A stretch of DNA of 64,000 nucleotides from Limimaricola sp027213785 (GTDB taxonomy: Bacteria > Pseudomonadota > Alphaproteobacteria > Rhodobacterales > Rhodobacteraceae), in the NCBI RefSeq assembly GCF_050847355.1, contig NZ_CP193761.1, positions 30,289-94,288 on the forward strand. Reading direction: 5' to 3'. Below, piece by piece: positions 57,152-64,000 of this stretch (positions are counted from its first letter, which is position 1; every line of letters starts with the position of its first letter). The position numbers and the translations under genes are program-made. The notes under the pieces were generated by a model that was not told the DNA's origin, ran no database searches, and saw only the letters and a program-made list of their open reading frames with translations.

Positions 57152-59767
57152 TTGACCACGGCTGACATGCTGCGCCGCCTCCGCGGGGCGCGGCCGGGGG
57201 GGGCGGGCATCGTCCCCATGCCTCCGTTCCGGCCGGATGGCGGCACCAATCTGCGCGAGGCGGATCCCTTCGTTCCCTCGGGCCTCTCGAGGCTGCTGCT
57301 GGAGGCGGCCCGGACGGGAAGGCCGCCGCCGCTCCGCGTTCACCTTATGATTGCAGCCCGGGCGATCGAACCGTCACTCTGGGACGATCTAGCGGCGCAG
57401 GACGAGGTGGGACCGGTTTGCGTGACCCTGTTCGGAGCCGAGCCGGAGGCCGCGCCCGTCCTCCCCGGCCTGCGGATCGACAGCTGCAGCCATGCCCTGC
57501 CCGGCCGACCCGCCGCCGCGCTCGTGGCGCGGCACGCGGTCTCTGCCGATCTCGTGGTGTTCCTGACGCGCCCCGCCCGTCTCGACCGCTCGGCCTTGCG
57601 GCGCATGGCGCATCTCGTGGCGCTGGACAAGACGGTCGTGATGCCGCTGCGCGGCCTGTCCAGGGGCGAGCGCAACTTCCTGTCCCTGAAGAAGACCGGC
57701 CCGTTCGACGGCATCAACCCGTTCCTGCGGATCCCCGGTCTGGACATGGCGCTCTCCGGGCCGATGCTGCGCCACATCGGCGGCCTTGATCCGGGCTTCA
57801 CCCACACCTTCGAGGCCGGGCGCGAACTGGGATACCGGGCTTGGATCTCAGGAGCCCGTTTCGTGCCGGTAACCCTGCCTTGTTTCCCGGAACAGGACGG
57901 GAGTGCTGCACCCGAAACCGATGGGATGCGTCTGCGCAGGCTGTGCCCGGTGACGACCGATGACACGCCTGCGCAGGCGCAAGGCACACCCCGGATTGCG
58001 GTCTGCATCGGCATGCCGATCATCGGAACCCCTCGCGACCTGTTACGCAGCCTCGTGGCGCTGCAACGGCATGGGCCGCGCGACATCGAGATCTGCGTGG
58101 CGCATTCGGGGCGAGCGGGTCGGCTGCGGCGCGCGCTCCCCCGCCGGCTGCGCAACGACTTGCGGCTGCAGTTCTTGCCGAGTCCGGTCGCACCGCTTGG
58201 CGCGTTGCTGAACCGCGCATGCGCGGGCAGCCGGGCGCCCTTGCTGCTACCGCTCGGCCTCGGCGACCGCCCCGGCCCCGGCATGATCGCCCGCCTTCTG
58301 GCCAGCCTTGATGAAGGCCCAGACGCAGCGGCGGCGATTTGCCCGGCCGCGGGCGCGCAGCCGGTCCAGCCGGAACGGCAAAAACTCCTGTCTAAGCCAT
58401 CCGGGCCGCACGGCCTGTTGATACGACGCGGCGCATGGGCACGGGCCGGGGGCTGGGACTCTCGAGTAGAGACGGCCTCGGCAGGCTTTCGCGACATGCT
58501 GCTGAAGCTGTCGTTACAAGGCCCTGTTTCGTCAGAGCCGCAAGTCTGGTTCCGCCCTGGCCCGGCCTGGACCGTTGATAGCGGCACCGAGGATCTCGCC
58601 TTGCGCCGTGCTGCCCTCGAACGCTCGGGCCAAAGCCGCTACTACGCGCTACAGCCGGCCAAAGCGGGGCGCTTCGATCTGGTCCGACGGGACGTGCCGC
58701 TGATGATGGTCTGGCCGGTGGTGCGATCCAACCCGTATCAGAGACTACTCTACGCCTCCGCTACCCAAGGCATCGAGATCTGTGAAGGCGACATCGACGC
58801 GGCCCTCGCGGCGATAGAGGCGCAATCGGCCCCGGTGATCTTCCACCTTCACTGGACCGCCGAGTTCTGGCGCAATGCGGCAGACGAGACAGAAGCGCGC
58901 CGACGTGTCGATAGCTTCCTCGACCGGCTCTCGGAGTTCCGCCATCGCGGCGGCCGGATCGTCTGGACACTGCACAACGTAATCTCACACGACTCTCGCT
59001 TTCCCTCACTCGAGATCGCCCTGTCGCGACAGCTAGTCGAACTGGCGCACCGATTGCACCTGCATTCCGAAGGATCAGTGCCCGAGATCGAGAAGACCTT
59101 CGCCTTGCCCCGTAAAAAGATAAGGATATCGCGGCACGGCTCCTATCGTGGGGCCTATCCAGATTTCGTCTCCCGCCGCGCCGCGCGCGAGGCGCTCGAA
59201 CTCGATGAAGCAGATGACGTGATCCTCTTCACCGGGCAACTGCGCGGCTATAAGGGCGTCGAGACGCTGATCTCCGCCTTTCGCGACATCCTCGCGCGTC
59301 ATCCCCGAGCACTGCTGCTGATCGCGGGCGACGTCAAGACCGACCCCTTCACGGATCTCGTCCCCGCCCTGAGCGAGGCCGAACGCGCTCGCATTCGGGT
59401 CACCGGCCGCTTCATCGGTGACATGGAACTTCAGCTGTATTTCCGGGCAGCCGATGTCGCGGTCTACCCCTATCGCCAGATCCTCACCTCCGGATCCCTA
59501 CTACTGGCGATCAGCTTCGGCGTGCCGGTGGTGATCCCCGAAGTCGGTATGACACGTGAGGTACTTGGCGGCCGGGATGCGGGTGTGCTCTACGATGGCG
59601 AAGCGGGTGAGGCGGCGCTTATCGCGGCGCTAGAACAGATCCTCGCACGTAAGCGGGCGGGCAGTCTGAATGCCATGGGGCAGGCCGCCGAAGCACTGGC
59701 GGACGAGTTGGACTGGCCCGATTTCCGAGACACCGTGCTGAATGAGCAAGATGGGACATGGACATGA
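57152..59767 (+). CDS. Multidomain glycosyltransferase (two GT2-like halves plus GT4)
   Basis: 871 residues. The C-terminal 360 residues are a GT4 enzyme (VWTLHNVISHDSRF; VILFTGQLRGYKGVETLISAF; the acid pair near SGSLLLAISFGVPVVIPE). The first 270 and the next 220 residues look like two degenerate GT2 domains (GGLDPGFTHTFEAGRELGYRA; TPRIAVCIGMPIIG) without a clear DxD, so they may only bind sugar. Start TTG 57152 or ATG 57167. The donor and acceptor are unknown. Confidence 0.75.
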   Translation: MTTADMLRRLRGARPGGAGIVPMPPFRPDGGTNLREADPFVPSGLSRLLLEAARTGRPPPLRVHLMIAARAIEPSLWDDLAAQDEVGPVCVTLFGAEPEAAPVLPGLRIDSCSHALPGRPAAALVARHAVSADLVVFLTRPARLDRSALRRMAHLVALDKTVVMPLRGLSRGERNFLSLKKTGPFDGINPFLRIPGLDMALSGPMLRHIGGLDPGFTHTFEAGRELGYRAWISGARFVPVTLPCFPEQDGSAAPETDGMRLRRLCPVTTDDTPAQAQGTPRIAVCIGMPIIGTPRDLLRSLVALQRHGPRDIEICVAHSGRAGRLRRALPRRLRNDLRLQFLPSPVAPLGALLNRACAGSRAPLLLPLGLGDRPGPGMIARLLASLDEGPDAAAAICPAAGAQPVQPERQKLLSKPSGPHGLLIRRGAWARAGGWDSRVETASAGFRDMLLKLSLQGPVSSEPQVWFRPGPAWTVDSGTEDLALRRAALERSGQSRYYALQPAKAGRFDLVRRDVPLMMVWPVVRSNPYQRLLYASATQGIEICEGDIDAALAAIEAQSAPVIFHLHWTAEFWRNAADETEARRRVDSFLDRLSEFRHRGGRIVWTLHNVISHDSRFPSLEIALSRQLVELAHRLHLHSEGSVPEIEKTFALPRKKIRISRHGSYRGAYPDFVSRRAAREALELDEADDVILFTGQLRGYKGVETLISAFRDILARHPRALLLIAGDVKTDPFTDLVPALSEAERARIRVTGRFIGDMELQLYFRAADVAVYPYRQILTSGSLLLAISFGVPVVIPEVGMTREVLGGRDAGVLYDGEAGEAALIAALEQILARKRAGSLNAMGQAAEALADELDWPDFRDTVLNEQDGTWT

Positions 59768-59891
59768 CGGCTTGGTTGTCACGGACCGGTGGACACCTTT
59801 TCGCAGATGAGTGAAGGAAGGTCTGCCGAGAGATCCGGGTTAGGCGCGCAGTGCGCCCCTTCCCGCCCGACAATGACCGAGACCTGATCGC

Positions 59892-60419
59892 ATGACCGAG
59901 ACCCCACCCGCCGCCTTGGCACAACAAAGCTTGGAGAGGCTGCGCGCGAGCACAGCATCGGGCGAGATCGTGCCGGAGGCGGAGATCGTGCCGGGCGTGC
60001 GTTTCGTACCGGATCCGGATGCCGGCATGCGCGGCCGCTTCTCGAGCCCGGCCGGACGGCTGCTGGAGCTCGAGATCACCCACGAAAGGCCCGCACGTTG
60101 GTGCGGTCTGCATATAAAACTGGGCATCGAAGATTTGTTCGGGCTCGGTGTCGTTGGCTTGGCTGCGCGCTTTGGTGCGCCGCATGCCTTGGCCGTCGCG
60201 CCATGCCTGCGCTCTGGCACCGGGACCGGTTTTTCGGACTGCTTTTTTCAAAAACAGGTGGCTGCGCTGCCACGCCCTCTGATGCACCTCGACGCACTCG
60301 AAACCGACGGGCGGCATGAGACCCTACCCTCTACGGCACCTTGGCGCGAGATCGTTTTGTTCCTGCCCACCAACTCCTTTCGGCTTGATCTGCACGACCT
60401 GAGGATCTTCGCGGCATGA
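59892..60419 (+). CDS. Hypothetical protein of the polysaccharide locus
   Basis: 175 residues, no signal peptide. It may be a beta-sandwich: EAEIVPGVRFVPDPDAGMRG, then GRLLELEITHERP, WCGLHIKLGIE, and a C-terminal WREIVLFLPTNSFRLDLHD. This resembles small sugar-binding modules more than an enzyme. Its stop overlaps the next GT2 start by 4 nt, so it is translated with it and may be its accessory subunit. Confidence 0.55.
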   Translation: MTETPPAALAQQSLERLRASTASGEIVPEAEIVPGVRFVPDPDAGMRGRFSSPAGRLLELEITHERPARWCGLHIKLGIEDLFGLGVVGLAARFGAPHALAVAPCLRSGTGTGFSDCFFQKQVAALPRPLMHLDALETDGRHETLPSTAPWREIVLFLPTNSFRLDLHDLRIFAA

Positions 60420-61420
60420 CCGACGCAGCCCCTGACAGTTCTGCTCCCGATCTCGCCGTTGTAATCCCGGTCTGGAACGATGCCGAAGGCCTTGACCGCC
60501 TCTTGGAGCAGATTTCCCGACTCGACGCGGTAAGTCAGGTTGTGATCGTCGACGACGCCTCCGATACACCAGCAGATCCCGCCACTATGGGATGGACCGC
60601 CGAGAGGCTTGGCGCCGATCTCATTTTTGCCCGCAATGCGCAGCAGCGCGGTGCTGGATACGCGCGTAACCGTGGCCTGAAGAAGGTCACTGCAAGTCGC
60701 GTTATCTTCTTTGACAGCGACGATCGCTTCACGCCGGAGTTCGCCCACCTGATGGCCCAGTTCCCTAGGGAGGGCTTCGACTTCTGCGTCTTCGCGCATG
60801 CCGACAGCCGGATCGCCCAAGCCGGTGGCTGGGGCCCCTTGGCTGGGGACGACCGGCTATGGGAGCGGGCCGGCGTTTTCGGTGCGCTGAGCGAGCTTCC
60901 TGCCGAGAAGGTCCCCGAGCTGATCCAGATCAGCGCCTATCCATGGAACAAGGTCTATCGCACCGGTTTCCTGCGAGAGGCGGGCATCTGCTGCACGGAA
61001 ATCATGGTGCATAACGACATCGAGCTGCACTGGCTCAGCTTCCTGCGGGCGCAACGTATTCTGGTGTCGGACCGGGTCGCGGCAATCCACGTGGTACAGC
61101 GCAATGGCACCCGGCTGACAAATCGCAGTGGCGCCGAACGGCTGGAGATGTTCTGCGCACTGGACCCGGTGGCAAAGGAGATCGCGAAGGCGGGTCCCAT
61201 CTTCACCGTACCCTTTGCGAAATTCGTGATGGCCCTCTTTCATTGGGCCTTGGGACAGCTCGCACCTCAGCACCACGACAGTTTCAGGACCAAGATCCGC
61301 GCTTTTCTCGCGCGGCATCTTGATGCCGCCGCATTCGCCCGGATCGCCGTCGCCGAGCCCGAGTTGGCGGAGCGGATCAACGCTCATTTGGCATGGCAGC
61401 CCTGCGAGATGACGGCATGA
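60416..61420 (+). CDS. GT2 glycosyltransferase
   Basis: 334 residues. The GT-A fold shows DLAVVIPVWNDAEGLDRLLE, QVVIVDDASDTP, GAGYARNRGLKK and FFDSDDRFTPEF (DxD-like site), with a helical C-terminus (about 250-330). Overlaps the upstream gene by 4 nt and the next start by 4 nt, forming a tight unit of three genes. Confidence 0.88.
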   Translation: MTDAAPDSSAPDLAVVIPVWNDAEGLDRLLEQISRLDAVSQVVIVDDASDTPADPATMGWTAERLGADLIFARNAQQRGAGYARNRGLKKVTASRVIFFDSDDRFTPEFAHLMAQFPREGFDFCVFAHADSRIAQAGGWGPLAGDDRLWERAGVFGALSELPAEKVPELIQISAYPWNKVYRTGFLREAGICCTEIMVHNDIELHWLSFLRAQRILVSDRVAAIHVVQRNGTRLTNRSGAERLEMFCALDPVAKEIAKAGPIFTVPFAKFVMALFHWALGQLAPQHHDSFRTKIRAFLARHLDAAAFARIAVAEPELAERINAHLAWQPCEMTA

Positions 61421-62598
61421 GCACACTTAGCCTGATCGTCACCAGCTTTGACGTGGGCCCCTGGATTACGGCTGCGCTCGACAGCGCAGCACGCGTCCTG
61501 CGCCCGGGCGACGAGTTGATCGTGGTCGATGACGCCTCGGGGGATGACGGTCCCGGGCATATCTATGCCTTCGGGAATTCGGGCAAACTGGCCCCGGGCG
61601 TAGTGTTCCGCCCGATCCTTCTAGGCCGGAACACTCCCGGCGGCGTCGGCCCCGCTGCCAATATTGGTCTCGCCGCGGCTCGAGGCGACATCGTGGCCTT
61701 CCTTGACGGTGACGACTGGATCGAGGCCGAAGGCTTCAATGCCGCTCGAGATCGTTTCGACGCGGAGCTGTCTTCAAAGAACCCTGCTGATATTCTGATC
61801 GCAAACTACTTGGAATGGCACGAGGCCGGAGGGCACGACCGACTGCCCGCCGATGCCGGTCGTTGGCAGGGGGCCGAAACCCTGACGGGACTGGAGGCAC
61901 GCAATCGCGCGATTGCACTGATAGCCGTGCCTTGGCGCAAGCTTTATCGGCGCGCCTTCCTCGAAGCCGAGAGGCTGCGCTTTCCCGAAGGAGACTTTTT
62001 CTTTGAGGACAATCCCTTTCATTGGGCAGTGACCCGCGCCGCGAAGCGGATCCTGTTCTGCGACAGGGTGATCTGTCGCCATCGCATTGCCAGGCCCGGC
62101 CAAACCATGGCATCGCGCGGCACGGAGCTGCTCGCCTTCTTTACCCATTACAACACGATCACTGCGGATCTGGGCTGGCGGGAGCGCACGCTTCGGCTTC
62201 AAGCCATGCGGTGGCTGGTGAGCAACATGACTTGGCACATGGAACGCCTCGCTCCGGCGGTGATCGGTGCATGGGTCGCGGCGGCGCACCGTGCGGTCTC
62301 CGGCTTTTCGCAGCGCGCCTGGCGGGACAACTTGCGGCCTTCAGTCGAGCCGTGGGTCGCCGAGTTACTGGACACGATCCGCGCCGGTGACCTGAACACG
62401 GCTGAGAACCGGCTTCTTGCCATGGCCATGATGCGACAGCAGGCGCACTTGGAACATCAGCTGAATGCCATTCGGGGTGAAATCTTCGATCTGCGCGCGG
62501 CGGCCGCACGACCGAACGGGAAAGCGGCGGTTTCGGATGATCGCATGGAGGCCATGGTCGCAAGCTTCGAAGCTCTGGCCAAGTCGGCTAGGGTTTAG
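61417..62598 (+). CDS. GT2 glycosyltransferase
   Basis: About 393 residues. The GT-A part (1-230) contains TLSLIVTSFDVGPWITAAL, VVDDASGDDGPG and the DxD-type site FLDGDDWIE. The C-terminal region (230-393) is helical, with a coiled-coil-like HLEHQLNAIRGEIFDLRAA. The start at 61417 overlaps the previous stop by 4 nt (ATGA); an upstream in-frame ATG is less likely. Confidence 0.87.
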   Translation: MSTLSLIVTSFDVGPWITAALDSAARVLRPGDELIVVDDASGDDGPGHIYAFGNSGKLAPGVVFRPILLGRNTPGGVGPAANIGLAAARGDIVAFLDGDDWIEAEGFNAARDRFDAELSSKNPADILIANYLEWHEAGGHDRLPADAGRWQGAETLTGLEARNRAIALIAVPWRKLYRRAFLEAERLRFPEGDFFFEDNPFHWAVTRAAKRILFCDRVICRHRIARPGQTMASRGTELLAFFTHYNTITADLGWRERTLRLQAMRWLVSNMTWHMERLAPAVIGAWVAAAHRAVSGFSQRAWRDNLRPSVEPWVAELLDTIRAGDLNTAENRLLAMAMMRQQAHLEHQLNAIRGEIFDLRAAAARPNGKAAVSDDRMEAMVASFEALAKSARV

Positions 62599-62936
62599 CC
62601 CCGGCGCCCCAAGGCAAGGCGAATGCCCCTGAGCGGCTTCGTGATTCTCCAAGACGTACTGCTGCGCAGATCGGCGATCTCCTCCTGCGCCGCTTCGCGA
62701 AGATGCGTTTCCCGGATAAGCGCGCGTGATAGCTCAACGACATCATGCTGCGCGCGCTCGAGCCGTTCTTCAAGTTTCGCAATCCGCTCGGCACCCTGTT
62801 CGGCCTGCGCGGTTGCCTTCATCAGCTTCCGTTCGAGATCCTCGAGAGCCGCCTCGTGTGCCACACCAGCCTCTGCCTGCTTCTGATCCTGTACAGGGTC
62901 TTGAGAGGGATAGATGCTTCTTGTGGCTTCGATCAT
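62595..62936 (-). CDS. Small coiled-coil protein
   Basis: 113 residues in the opposite direction, overlapping the end of the upstream GT2 gene by 4 nt. A long coiled coil (about 28-88: LERKLMKATAQAEQGAERIAK-type heptads) is followed by LRSSTSWRITKPLRGIRLALG, a motif that follows coiled coils in many polysaccharide enzymes. ATG has agga 7 nt upstream. It may scaffold or measure the chain, as coiled-coil proteins do in O-antigen systems; this is inference. Confidence 0.65.
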   Translation of the reverse strand: MIEATRSIYPSQDPVQDQKQAEAGVAHEAALEDLERKLMKATAQAEQGAERIAKLEERLERAQHDVVELSRALIRETHLREAAQEEIADLRSSTSWRITKPLRGIRLALGRRG

Positions 62937-63067
62937 GCTGTTGTCCTGCCCTGGCCTCGAAACGCCTTTATATCCTTTCCCCTATGAAATACGCCACGAC
63001 GCGGCAAGCCTGCAGGCTCGATTGAGCGGCTTGGAACGAAGTCGAGTGGCAGAACGGAGCAGCCGAG

Positions 63068-63916
63068 ATGAGAGAACATGCAGGCCCGATCTACTGGCTC
63101 GGCGTCCACAAGACTGGAACTACTTTCCTACAGGCTTGTCTCGAAGCCTCGCGGGAGACCTTGGTACAGTACCGTGTAGACTACCAATCGCTTGATGCGT
63201 TTCGCACGGCTCATACCCGCCCGCTTCTGAATCTGCACGGAACGCCCGAAACGCCTTCCGCTTCGCCGGCCGACCGCTGCCAGCTAGTCTTCGACGAGAA
63301 CATACTCGGCTTGGTGCAGCACGTAGCGTCCCCGGAGGGGCTCTATCCTGAAGGGTCATGGCGCGCCGACGAAATGGCCGATCATCTCGGGCTTGAAGCG
63401 CCGCAGTTGGTGCTGGGGCTTCGCGGTTTCGCGGGGTTCCTGCCCTCTCTTTACTGCGAAGCGCTGAAGGCCACGCCGTTCCAACCGTTTCGCCGCTTTC
63501 TCCGCACCCCGCTGGAGAGGTTGAGCTGGCAACCCCTAGTCGCCGGCCTGCTCGACACTTTCCCGGACTCTCCGATCACGATCTACACGGCAGAGACGCT
63601 TCGTAACAACGAGACGCGTCTCCTGTCCTATCTGCTCGACATTCCCGCCGAGGCCCTGAGCCGTGCCGACCATTCCGAACGGCCCGGCTTCTCCCAGCAG
63701 GCGATCGACGAGATGATGAAGCTGTATGAAGCGAGCGATCTGGATCGTGCCATGGTCAGGCGGCTGGTCCGAGCTCATCCACGTGGCCCTGACGCGCCAG
63801 GATTCGATCCATGGTCGGTGGAAGAACGGACCCAGCTCGACGGTCTCTATACCAAAGATCTTGAGGCCCTGGCTGCTTGGCCCCGGGTAACATTACTCGA
63901 CCCATCGAAACTTTAA
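63068..63916 (+). CDS. Sulfotransferase-like P-loop protein
   Basis: 282 residues. The N-terminal IYWLGVHKTGTTFLQACLE (8-26) is a PAPS-binding P-loop of the sulfotransferase type. The later LVLGLRGFAGFLPSLYCEAL (about 116-135) may be the 3'-phosphate site. A helical C-terminus follows. With the gene at 50326 it is the second sulfotransferase candidate of the locus. ATG has ggag 8 nt upstream. Confidence 0.75.
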   Translation: MREHAGPIYWLGVHKTGTTFLQACLEASRETLVQYRVDYQSLDAFRTAHTRPLLNLHGTPETPSASPADRCQLVFDENILGLVQHVASPEGLYPEGSWRADEMADHLGLEAPQLVLGLRGFAGFLPSLYCEALKATPFQPFRRFLRTPLERLSWQPLVAGLLDTFPDSPITIYTAETLRNNETRLLSYLLDIPAEALSRADHSERPGFSQQAIDEMMKLYEASDLDRAMVRRLVRAHPRGPDAPGFDPWSVEERTQLDGLYTKDLEALAAWPRVTLLDPSKL

Positions 63917-64000
63917 TTCCCTCCGCAGTTGCCCCGTTTCTTGCGCAACTTGGACGCCATGCATGGCTTAAGCGTAACAGATGGGCCGTAATGCCTTTCT

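Overview
The window is high-GC alphaproteobacterial DNA. It most likely comes from a marine Rhodobacterales (Roseobacter-type) bacterium, judged from the 23S-5S-tRNA-fMet order, a ChvI-like response regulator, a Kdo plus dTDP-rhamnose surface-polysaccharide locus and many alphaproteobacterial insertion sequences. The assignment rests on gene content only; no species is claimed.

Layout. 1-528: 3' end of an rRNA operon (23S tail, 5S, tRNA-fMet). 567-1786: complete IS3-family element with a 4-bp target duplication. 1805-15455: three minus-strand paralogues coding for very acidic malectin-like / cadherin-like / RTX calcium-repeat proteins. The first also carries eight Calx-beta repeats and a C-terminal DNRLRE/CBM96-like domain. 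They share a conserved upstream block of about 200-250 bp, and the cluster contains a ChvI/OmpR-type response regulator that has lost its acidic pocket. A second complete IS3-family element lies between paralogues 2 and 3. 15987-18332: IS30 and IS110 elements. 18570-37000: an accessory island with small plasmid/ICE-type genes, a PemK/MazF-like protein, two related adenine-methyltransferase-like proteins with degenerate active sites, an overlapping pair of tyrosine recombinases followed by a double-HTH protein, a possible replication initiator, a DUF2384-type protein, and a hipB antitoxin next to a hipA gene that has lost its kinase core. 37133-39345: a graveyard of broken transposases (IS256, IS110, IS3 with an in-frame TAG, IS5).

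39819-63916: a surface-polysaccharide locus. Its first part (to about 47.7 kb) is clearly poorer in GC and holds a GT-B glycosyltransferase, a KpsC/KpsS-like capsule protein, a protein with tandem 'GWA' accessory domains, an SGNH-like hydrolase, and kdsD-kdsB-kdsA for CMP-Kdo. The second, GC-rich part holds rmlC-B-D-A for dTDP-L-rhamnose, two sulfotransferases, a RgpF-GT2-GT2 fusion, a large multidomain glycosyltransferase, further GT2 enzymes, an alpha/beta hydrolase and a coiled-coil protein. Read together, the locus could make a Kdo-anchored, rhamnose-containing and possibly sulfated capsule or O-polysaccharide. The sulfation and the linkage to Kdo are inferences from gene content.

The most unusual items are the shared-promoter family of malectin/RTX proteins with its acid-pocket-less regulator, the degenerate methyltransferase pair, the recombinase pair with a nearby long palindrome, and the sulfotransferase translationally coupled into the rml operon.
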